From positions 2,480,001-2,544,000 of the forward strand of contig OZ240685.1 in NCBI GenBank assembly GCA_965199135.1: a stretch of DNA of 64,000 nt, written 5' to 3'. Every line of letters starts with the position of its first letter. Positions within the stretch are counted from its first letter, which is position 1. The notes below the pieces were generated by a model that saw nothing but the letters and a program-made list of their open reading frames with translations, was not told the origin of the DNA and did not search any database. The stretch is from EB88 sp965199135 (GTDB taxonomy: Bacteria > Acidobacteriota > Terriglobia > Terriglobales > Acidobacteriaceae). Below, one piece after another: positions 35,269 through 45,045 of this stretch. A program made the position numbers and the translations under genes.

Positions 35269-35964
35269 TTACGAGCGAACAATTGCTGCTTTGGCCGGAT
35301 GGAAGATCGTCCAGCCGGCTGCTTCGGCGTATTCTTCCAGCTCCTGGGTGGGATTGACCGGAAACGGGTGCCCCGCGAGCAGCAGCATGGCAAGGTCATG
35401 GATCGAATTGCCGAATACCGCATCCGGCTGCGCGACCCGGACCCGGCGCAACGCCTCTGCCTTGGCCTCGTCTGTCGGCACAGCGATGAGGCTGTCGGTG
35501 ACGATGCCGCTTTCGATCCGGACCGTAGCAGCCAGCACCCGGTGCGCGGGGATCCCGAAGCGCTCCACAACGCCGGCCTCGACGACCCAGTTGTTGGTGG
35601 AGGAGACAGCCCAAAGCTCCGTGCCCCGGCTCCCGAGCCGCTCCACAAGCTCGAGCAGCTCGGGAAAGATGTGGGGCTCGACGACTTCATGGAAGAAGCG
35701 CTTGGCTGCCTGTCGGAGTTCTGCTTCGCGCAGCCCGGCATACACCTGCACCATCTCGCCACAGATGGTCGCTTCATCGACTGTGCCGGCGGTGTACTCG
35801 CGATAGCGCGCAGCCAGCCAGTCCGAGGCCTGCCGCGAGACCAGGCCGCGGTCCAGCGACCAGCGCATGAACTCGTAGCCCGCATCTCCACTCCACAGCG
35901 TTCCATCGCAGTCAAACACAGCGACGCGGGGTTCCTTTGCGAGAACACTCTCCACCCAGCGCAT
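35269..35964 (-). CDS. HAD-superfamily phosphatase, subfamily IB
   Basis: 231 aa. Motif I VFDCDGTLWSGD (nucleophile Asp), motif II AVSSTN, and motif IV VFGNSIHDLAML. A helical cap follows motif I. Resembles SerB-like HAD-IB phosphohydrolases, but phosphoserine specificity is not shown by any residue I can judge. It starts 2 bases after the Ohr-like gene ends, same strand. Confidence 0.85.
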   Translation of the reverse strand: MRWVESVLAKEPRVAVFDCDGTLWSGDAGYEFMRWSLDRGLVSRQASDWLAARYREYTAGTVDEATICGEMVQVYAGLREAELRQAAKRFFHEVVEPHIFPELLELVERLGSRGTELWAVSSTNNWVVEAGVVERFGIPAHRVLAATVRIESGIVTDSLIAVPTDEAKAEALRRVRVAQPDAVFGNSIHDLAMLLLAGHPFPVNPTQELEEYAEAAGWTIFHPAKAAIVRS

Positions 35965-35966
35965 GG

Positions 35967-36386
35967 CTACTTCACCGTCGTGTGCAGCTGCACGTCGATG
36001 TTGCCGCGCACCGCGTTCGAGTAAGGGCAGATGCCGTGTGCTTCTTCGACCAGCTTCTCGGCGTCGGCCTGCGACAACCCGCCAACCTCGATTGCCAGTG
36101 TGACTTGGAGCACGAACGGCCCGGCTTCGGTTGAGTGCAGCGCGACGATCGCATCCACGGCCGTCCCCTGCAGATGCGTCCCCTGCTGCCCCGCGAGGTA
36201 GAGCATCGCATTTTCAAAGCACGCAGCATAGCCGGCCGCAAACAGCTGCTCCGGGTTGGTGGCATCTTCCTTGCCGCCCAGGCTCTTCGGCATAGCCAGT
36301 CGGAGATTCAACAGGCCATCCGAGGAGCTTACGGATCCATCGCGTCCACCCTCGGCCCGCACTCTTGCTGTGTACAAAACACCCAT
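35967..36386 (-). CDS. Ohr/OsmC organic hydroperoxide resistance protein
   Basis: 139 aa. Both redox cysteines are present: GYAACFENAM and HGICPYSNAV. YTARVRAEGGRDG opening and NPEQLFAAGYAACF are characteristic of Ohr. Reduces organic hydroperoxides with a lipoyl-dependent partner. Forms a leftward pair with the HAD phosphatase; expression could be inducible by peroxide, but no OhrR gene is nearby. Confidence 0.92.
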   Translation of the reverse strand: MGVLYTARVRAEGGRDGSVSSSDGLLNLRLAMPKSLGGKEDATNPEQLFAAGYAACFENAMLYLAGQQGTHLQGTAVDAIVALHSTEAGPFVLQVTLAIEVGGLSQADAEKLVEEAHGICPYSNAVRGNIDVQLHTTVK

Positions 36387-36510
36387 CTGCGCCCCTGCTC
36401 CCGCCGGGTCCCGCCCCAGCCTTCTCCTTGAGTGTAGTCAAGCGGCGCGGGGGGTAGCTCAGGTGGTACCTCCATGGGTTTTGAGCGGGCCCAGCCTCGA
36501 TACTGGGAGG

Positions 36511-37521
36511 GTGGCTGATGCTGCTGACACCCCGACTCCACGAAAGACGCCGGCCGAACTCCTGCTGCGCCGGTACGGGAGCTATCTTCGTGTCGAACGT
36601 GGGCTGCAGCCCCTGTCGGTCGAGGCCTATCAGGCCGATCTCCGGCAGTTCGCTGCGCATGTGGCTCCACACGGTCGCCCGCTCGAGGCAGCGACCCGGG
36701 AAGACGTCGGCAGCTTTCTCGCCGAGCTTGCCAGCCGCGGCATCACTCCGCGTGCCGCCGCGCGCAAGCTTTCAAGCCTGCGCAGCCTCTTCCGCTGGCT
36801 GCTGCGCACAGGGCTCGTCGTGGCCGATCCGACCCTTCACACCGGCTCACCCTCGGGATGGAAGGTGCTGCCAAAGGCCATCGCTGAAGAGACCGTGATC
36901 CAGACCCTGACCGAAGCCGCCAGCCGCAACGAGGCGCGTCGCGAGATCCGCCGGTCAGCCCGGGGTCCCATCGGCGTTGAGGAGGCGATCGCCCTGCGCG
37001 ACGCTGCGATCCTCGAGGTCCTCTATGCCGGCGGCCTGCGGGCCAGCGAGGCTGCGGGGCTGACTACGGCGAGTCTCCAGTTGGCTGCCCTGCAACTGCG
37101 CGTGCTCGGCAAGGGCGACAAGGAGCGGATCGTGCCGGTCGGCCGCGCCGCCGTGCTCTCGCTCGAGCAGTACCTCGCCGAGGGACGCCCACTGCTTGCG
37201 GAGACGAAACCGCATGAAGGCAGGCTGTTCCTCACCGCCCGGGGCAGCCCAATCACGCGCCAGGTGATCTGGCAGGTCGTCCGTAAAGCCACAGGAGGCT
37301 CGGCCAGTCCACACATGCTGCGCCACAGCTGTGCGACCCACATGGTCGACCATGGCGCGGACCTCCGCTCCGTGCAGACTGTGCTCGGCCACGCCGACAT
37401 CGCGACGACGCAGGTGTACACGCACGTCGCGCTCGGCAGGCTTCGCGCCGTCCACAAAGCCCACCACCCCCGCGAGCAGCGTCGGGCAGCCGGCACACAG
37501 ACAGGCGGCCATGAAGCCTAA
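36511..37521 (+). CDS. Tyrosine recombinase, Xer-like (first of tandem pair)
   Basis: About 336 aa from GTG 36511; this start has a GGGAGG directly adjacent and is not certain. N-terminal SAM-like core-binding domain (LLRRYGSYLRVERGLQPLSVEAYQ) then the catalytic domain: LRASEAAGL (Arg), GKGDKERIVPV (Lys), HMLRHSCATHM (HxxR), LGHADIATTQVYTH (His, Tyr). All five active residues are present. Usual XerC/XerD length is about 300. Probably the XerD-type partner for chromosome dimer resolution, or half of a mobile recombinase pair. Its stop lies 11 bases into the next xer gene. Confidence 0.85.
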   Translation: MADAADTPTPRKTPAELLLRRYGSYLRVERGLQPLSVEAYQADLRQFAAHVAPHGRPLEAATREDVGSFLAELASRGITPRAAARKLSSLRSLFRWLLRTGLVVADPTLHTGSPSGWKVLPKAIAEETVIQTLTEAASRNEARREIRRSARGPIGVEEAIALRDAAILEVLYAGGLRASEAAGLTTASLQLAALQLRVLGKGDKERIVPVGRAAVLSLEQYLAEGRPLLAETKPHEGRLFLTARGSPITRQVIWQVVRKATGGSASPHMLRHSCATHMVDHGADLRSVQTVLGHADIATTQVYTHVALGRLRAVHKAHHPREQRRAAGTQTGGHEA

Positions 37522-38527
37522 GCCAGCGCGCGAACCACTCCCGTTGATCTGGACAGAAAAGCTTGAGCGTTACGCCGCGGTGCTGGCCCATGAACGCTCG
37601 GCCTCCGAGCACACGCTGCGCGCCTATCGACGCGAACTCGCAGACTTCGCGCGCTTTCTGCACGAGGAAGCAGGTCTCGACGGCCCTGGTGCGTTGACCC
37701 ACACCGAGGTCGAGGCGTACCTGCAGGTGTGCTTCGAGCGGGGACTCGGCAAGTCCTCGGTCGCGCGCGCCCTGGGAGCCGTGCGGTCCTGGTCGAAATG
37801 GCTTGCAGGCGAGGGCGTTCTCGCGCACAATCCGGCGGCTCTCGTCCATACGCCCCGCCTCCCCAAACGCCTGCCCCGTGTGCCGACTGCTGACGAGCTG
37901 AACAACTGCATGGACAGCGCGCAGACCCACGAAGCCGCGGCCTGGCCTGAGCGGGACCACCTGATTCTTGAGCTGCTCTATGGCTGCGGTCTGCGCAACG
38001 CCGAGCTCGCCAGCCTCGACCTCGATGCCATCGATGCCGCCGCCGAGCTCCTGCGGGTGCGCGGCAAGGGCCGCAAGGAGCGGTATGTTCCCCTGGGTGG
38101 CGCGGCCGCAGACGCGCTTACCCGTTACCTGCCGACCCGCGAAGCTGTTCTTCACAAGGCGGGGCTTCTCGGGCAGGGAGCCGGCGATGCAGCGCCTCTG
38201 CCCGCACTGCTCACCCGCGGCAGTGGACCCCTGCTTCTTCCCCTGTACGCCCGGCCCAAACAGGGCCTGCAAGTCCCGAGGCTTACAACGCGCTCGATTG
38301 GCCGCATCCTCAAGGGCCTCGCCATCGCTGGTGGACTCTCTTCCGAGACCCACCCGCATACCCTGCGCCACGCCTTCGGAACGCACCTGCTCGAAGAGGG
38401 CGCCGACCTGCGCGCCATCCAGGAACTGCTAGGGCATGCGCGTCTCTCCACCACCCAGCGCTACACCCAGCTCACCAATACGCAGGTTGCAGCCGTCTAT
38501 GACTCAACCCACCCTCGTGCCCGGTGA
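37511..38527 (+). CDS. Tyrosine recombinase, Xer-like (second of tandem pair)
   Basis: 338 aa from ATG 37511, overlapping the first recombinase gene. Active-site pattern: GCGLRNAELASL (Arg), GKGRKERYVPLGG (Lys), HTLRHAFGTHL (HxxR), LGHARLSTTQRYTQ (His, Tyr). A longer insert (about 205-245) follows the Lys motif. A fully intact XerC-like protein. Together with the first gene it may make the XerC/XerD heterotetramer. Confidence 0.87.
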   Translation: MKPKPAREPLPLIWTEKLERYAAVLAHERSASEHTLRAYRRELADFARFLHEEAGLDGPGALTHTEVEAYLQVCFERGLGKSSVARALGAVRSWSKWLAGEGVLAHNPAALVHTPRLPKRLPRVPTADELNNCMDSAQTHEAAAWPERDHLILELLYGCGLRNAELASLDLDAIDAAAELLRVRGKGRKERYVPLGGAAADALTRYLPTREAVLHKAGLLGQGAGDAAPLPALLTRGSGPLLLPLYARPKQGLQVPRLTTRSIGRILKGLAIAGGLSSETHPHTLRHAFGTHLLEEGADLRAIQELLGHARLSTTQRYTQLTNTQVAAVYDSTHPRAR

Positions 38528-38580
38528 GCGTCGCGGGGTATAGTTGGGCTTTCCTTGAACGCCTGCCTCGAGGTTTCTCT

Positions 38581-39780
38581 GTGCCTGCTTTGTCTCGGCC
38601 CCTGCTGGTCCTGTTCGCGCTTCCACTCCTGAGTCTTCCTGCGCTTTCGCAGACAGCAACCGCGGCTGGCGGAACGCCGCGCCCGGGGCCAACAAAAGAC
38701 ACGAGCGTCATCGACCCGGACGGCACAGCGCACATCACCCGGGTTGTTCCTCTGCCGGCAGCGCTGAGCGATGAAGCCAAGGCCCGCTGGTCGAAGCCGG
38801 TCACGGACGCCGCGAAGCCGCAGACCCTGGCGGAGCGCCGCTCCGGCACGGATACCTGGCAGACCGGGGCAGGGCAGAAATCAGCCGCGGTGTACCCGGT
38901 CAAGATCACAGAAGGTCAGACAATCGGCGGTGTCCCCGTGCGTATCGTTGACCCGCTGCCCGAGGGCGCAGCCGGCGCGGTGTCAGGGCCCGGAGGAGCG
39001 CCGGACGCGATCCACTTCTCCGCCACCCGCGGGGCGCAGATGTTCGGCAGCCGCGAGCCGGTTCGCCCGGTGCACTCGGACTGGGTGCTGATCTGCCTCC
39101 ACGGTGGCGGCTTCAACTCGGACTCCGGCTCCTACACCGAAGCAATCCCGGTGGCCAATCTGGCGCGTACCAAGGTCGTCTCCGTGCTGTACCGCCTCGC
39201 GCCCGAACACCCCTACCCGGCAGCCCTGGATGATGCGCTCGCGGTCTACCGGAACTTGCTCGGCACCTACAAGCCGGAACACATCGCAATCTACGGCACC
39301 TCGGCAGGCGCCATCCTTACAGCGGAAGTGGGCGTCCGCATCAAGCAGCTCGGCCTGCCGGAGCCTGCCGCCCTCGGTGTTTTCTCTGGCCTGGGCGACA
39401 TGACAGAGCAGGGCGACTCGGCAGCCCTGTTTACGCTCGAGGGCTACTCCGGACACATGGACCCACCTGCCGCCAACCCGGATCATCGTTCGATCTCGCC
39501 CGAGTACACCACAACGCATGAACCGCACGACCCCGTGCTTTCCCCCAACTTCTCGGACCTGCACGGCCTGCCGCCCACGCTCTTCATCACCAGCAGCCGC
39601 GACATCCTCCTGAGCGGTACCTCGACGATGGCGCGTGCCTGGATGCGCGACGGCGTGTCGCAGCAGCTGGTGGTCTTCGACGGCCTGCCACACGCCTTCT
39701 GGAACGATGTCAGCCTGCCCGAGTCACGCGAGGCGTATGCGACGATGGCCCGCTATTTTGTAGACCAGCTGGGCAAGTGA
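38581..39780 (+). CDS. Secreted alpha/beta-hydrolase, HSL-family esterase
   Basis: 399 aa from GTG 38581 (GAGG seven bases upstream, signal peptide PALSRPLLVLFALPLLSLPALSQ); an upstream GTG at 38524 overlapping the xer stop is possible. Oxyanion motif CLHGGGFNSD, RLAPEHPYPAALDDA, nucleophile GTSAG, then SSRDILLSG (Asp) and GLPHAFW (His). Family IV (hormone-sensitive lipase-like) carboxylic ester hydrolase. A 150-residue N-terminal region before the hydrolase core is unassigned. Confidence 0.85.
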   Translation: MPALSRPLLVLFALPLLSLPALSQTATAAGGTPRPGPTKDTSVIDPDGTAHITRVVPLPAALSDEAKARWSKPVTDAAKPQTLAERRSGTDTWQTGAGQKSAAVYPVKITEGQTIGGVPVRIVDPLPEGAAGAVSGPGGAPDAIHFSATRGAQMFGSREPVRPVHSDWVLICLHGGGFNSDSGSYTEAIPVANLARTKVVSVLYRLAPEHPYPAALDDALAVYRNLLGTYKPEHIAIYGTSAGAILTAEVGVRIKQLGLPEPAALGVFSGLGDMTEQGDSAALFTLEGYSGHMDPPAANPDHRSISPEYTTTHEPHDPVLSPNFSDLHGLPPTLFITSSRDILLSGTSTMARAWMRDGVSQQLVVFDGLPHAFWNDVSLPESREAYATMARYFVDQLGK

Positions 39781-39795
39781 CCGGGGACCGGATCC

Positions 39796-40179
39796 TCAGA
39801 AAAGCTGCAGGTCGGGGTACTGCTTCATCACGCTGCTGACGGTGACCAGGATGAGACCCTCACACTGCGCCTGCGCGATCATCAATCGATCGAACGGGTT
39901 CCGGTGGAGGGGAGGCAGCGCGCCCATCTGCAGCGCGTGATCGCCGGTCACCGGGAGTTCGGAGTACCCGACGCGGAGCGCATGAGCCCTCAGAACCCGG
40001 GGAGGGTAGCGGTACTCCTCGCTACCTGACGCGTACTTGTTGGCCAGTTCCCAGATGGTCGCGACGCTGAACAGAGTCTCGTTCGCCGGATTGTCGATCG
40101 CGATCGCCATGGCGGCCGGCAGCTTCCCGGGATCAAAGGCTGCCCAGCACAGGATATGCGTGTCCAGGAGCAGCCTCAC
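39796..40179 (-). CDS. PIN-domain toxin, VapC-like
   Basis: 127 aa, GTG start overlapping the antitoxin stop (GTGA). Acidic residues of the PIN site: D6 in LLDTH, E44 in ATIWELA and D97 in NPFDRLMIAQA. The fourth usual acidic position (in ILVTxDxxxxxY) reads VTVSSVMKQYP, with Ser in place of Asp, so activity may be altered. VapC toxins cut specific RNAs. Operon with the Phd/YefM-type antitoxin. Confidence 0.85.
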   Translation of the reverse strand: MRLLLDTHILCWAAFDPGKLPAAMAIAIDNPANETLFSVATIWELANKYASGSEEYRYPPRVLRAHALRVGYSELPVTGDHALQMGALPPLHRNPFDRLMIAQAQCEGLILVTVSSVMKQYPDLQLF

Positions 40180-40511
40180 TTCTTGCGGCGTGGGGAGCCA
40201 GCCGGACGTTGCAGACGCTGGTCCTCGTCGCCTGGCCGGGGAAAGGGGAAGTCAAGCCCCGCAGACTTCTGCCCATCGCCCTCGCCGCAAAACGTCTCGA
40301 TGATCTCGTCCTGCATAAAGGTGTCCAGCTCAGCCGGCACCGTCCATGCTCCCTCCAGGAACCCGAGTCGCGAAGCGCGCGATTCCGGCTCGTGCCCGAC
40401 CGGGCTGACCTTGACCAGCGGCTTGCCAGCCTTGGCAATGAGGAACGGCTCGCCAGCCGCGATCAGCCGGGACAGGTGGGTCTTTGCCTCATGCATGTTC
40501 ACGGTCTTCAT
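40176..40511 (-). CDS. Phd/YefM-type antitoxin with extended C-terminus
   Basis: 111 aa. N-terminal VNMHEAKTHLSRLIAA and KAGKPLVKVSPV are the DNA-binding part typical of Phd/YefM antitoxins. The usual C-terminal toxin-wrapping end (LDTFMQDEIIETFCGE, about 63-78) is followed by another 33 residues, Lys/Arg/Pro-rich, not seen in standard members. The extension spans the overlap with the toxin gene. Autoregulation expected, with a direct repeat just upstream. Confidence 0.82.
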   Translation of the reverse strand: MKTVNMHEAKTHLSRLIAAGEPFLIAKAGKPLVKVSPVGHEPESRASRLGFLEGAWTVPAELDTFMQDEIIETFCGEGDGQKSAGLDFPFPRPGDEDQRLQRPAGSPRRKK

Positions 40512-40678
40512 AGCGGCCCCCGCGACTTGAACTAACCAGTTGAACTAACTTTAACAGTACGCTGCGGACAGACGATGGGCGTTCGGGAAGAATTGCAGGG
40601 CGCCTGTGCAGCTCGGCGGAAGGCGCCGCATATCCAGAAACACCAGATTCGTTACACTGATAGGCGAGGATTCACGCT
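40512..40678. promoter_or_regulatory. Intergenic region upstream of secA
   Basis: 167 bases shared by the leftward antitoxin and rightward secA. TACACT at 40653-40658 is a weak -10 candidate for secA; GAGGA at 40667-40671 is the ribosome site for its TTG start. No other structure seen apart from the repeat given separately. Confidence 0.35.
40527..40549. promoter_or_regulatory. Direct repeat at toxin-antitoxin promoter (candidate operator)
   Basis: TTGAACTAAC occurs at 40527-40536 and 40540-40549. It sits 16-38 bases upstream of the antitoxin ATG (which reads leftward), where Phd/YefM proteins bind their own promoters. Position and repetition support an operator; binding is inferred. Confidence 0.55.
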
Positions 40679-43882
<3,204 letters not shown>

Positions 43883-43885
43883 GGG

Positions 43886-43911
43886 AAACGGCCTGCTCGC
43901 GCAGGCCGTTT
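43886..43911 (+). terminator. Terminator of secA
   Basis: AAACGGCCTGC/GCAGGCCGTTT, an 11 bp perfect stem with a TCGC loop, 3 bases after the secA stop. The short T-run is inside the arm. Confidence 0.85.
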
Positions 43912-43927
43912 CGAGCAGGGGAAAAGC

Positions 43928-43951
43928 AAAAAGGCGACCCGAAGGCCGCCT
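43928..43951 (-). terminator. Terminator of cold-shock gene
   Basis: On the minus strand AGGCGGCC/GGTCGCCT forms an 8-base stem (one mismatch) with a TTCG loop, followed by TTTTT. It lies 37 bases after the csp stop. Confidence 0.88.
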
Positions 43952-43988
43952 CTTGCTTTGCTAGCAAGGCGTCCGAAGACGCCAGGAA

Positions 43989-44192
43989 CTAGACGGCCTG
44001 GACGTTCTCGGCCTGGAAGCCCTTGGGTCCACGCACGACGTTGAACTGAACGCGCTGACCTTCCTGGAGCGAACGGAAGCCGTTTGCGCTGATTGCTGTG
44101 AAATGCACGAATACGTCTTCGTTGTTGCTCTCACGGGTGATGAAGCCGAAGCCCTTTGCGTCGTTGAACCACTTAACTGTGCCTTGTTCCAT
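43989..44192 (-). CDS. Cold-shock domain protein
   Basis: 67 aa from ATG 44192; AAGGA lies upstream. RNP1 KGFGFI and RNP2 VFVHF are intact; opening EQGTVKWFNDAKG is the family norm. Binds single-stranded RNA/DNA and melts RNA secondary structure. The 5' region before it (44193-44300) is long enough to carry a regulatory leader, but no specific structure was identified. Confidence 0.95.
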   Translation of the reverse strand: MEQGTVKWFNDAKGFGFITRESNNEDVFVHFTAISANGFRSLQEGQRVQFNVVRGPKGFQAENVQAV

Positions 44193-44414
44193 GTGACTGG
44201 TATTCCTTAGTGAATCGAATTTCGCTGATATCGGAGCAAGGCGCAACGCATGGCAACTTCATAGAACCGTGCAGAACGAACCCACTCAGTAACGAGCTTG
44301 ATTCAAGCTACCTTAATCGGGCCCGGAGCGCAACAAATCTTTTGTGACCTCTCCCCCGCCCTCACGTCTAAACGCCCTTCGAGCCGAATGGGAAGTGACT
44401 GCATCTACAACGGA

Positions 44415-45041
44415 ATGGCTGATCAACTGTATCTGAGCCTCTGGTACCCCAACTTCCGCTCTGCCGCCCTCGCCCCGGCCCTGCTGGGCGTGCTTCGACA
44501 GTTTTCCCTGGTGAACGCTGTGCCCGGGGAAGCGCCGGCGATCCACGCGGCCACCGTGTACCCATTCCAGTGGTCGGAGACGCCTGTTTATGGGCGCGTG
44601 TACGACGAGGACGAGACTGCCGAGTCGGCTCCCCAGGTCGCCATCCCCGAGGCCATGAACCCGCAACACGACGATTACGCCTACGAGTTCGAGATCGAAT
44701 GGCTGCTTTGGCAGCCCGATGCCGCAGAAGGCTTCGATACCCGGTGGCGCAAGCTTCCCTCGAAAGTGCAGGTCACCGGGTTCGGACCGGAGTTCGACGA
44801 AGGCTCCTACGAGACAAATGGGCAGATCCGGATCGGCTTCGGGCTCGACGCGCCATTCCTGCAGGAAGAAGTCGAGTTGGACCGAGCTGTTGCCGACCAT
44901 GTGCGCGAAAACATCGCACAACTGGTCGCGCTGGTGCATGCCATCGAGAAGAACTGCGGCATCTCCGCACGCCTGCTCTGGTCCGAATCCGGCGACAGCC
45001 TGGCAGAAAAGCTGATCGCCCGGCTGCAGCAGGTGAACTAG
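44415..45041 (+). CDS. Conserved hypothetical protein upstream of lptCA
   Basis: 208 aa from ATG 44415; ATG 44388 in frame is an alternative. Soluble, acidic, with Trp-rich motifs (LYLSLWYPNF, YEFEIEWLLWQPD, DTRWRKLPSKVQVTGFGPEFDEG). No known domain recognised. It lies 4 bases before the LptC/A gene, so it is probably in the same transcript. Confidence 0.7.
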   Translation: MADQLYLSLWYPNFRSAALAPALLGVLRQFSLVNAVPGEAPAIHAATVYPFQWSETPVYGRVYDEDETAESAPQVAIPEAMNPQHDDYAYEFEIEWLLWQPDAAEGFDTRWRKLPSKVQVTGFGPEFDEGSYETNGQIRIGFGLDAPFLQEEVELDRAVADHVRENIAQLVALVHAIEKNCGISARLLWSESGDSLAEKLIARLQQVN

Positions 45042-45045
45042 GCAG

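Noticed and set aside
36446..36510. tRNA-like sequence (TAGCTCAGGTGG box A match and a TCGATA loop) upstream of the tandem recombinases
   Set aside because: D-stem GCTC has no partner at the right distance, acceptor arms do not pair and box B matches only in the TCGA core. It is not a tRNA and not a convincing remnant.
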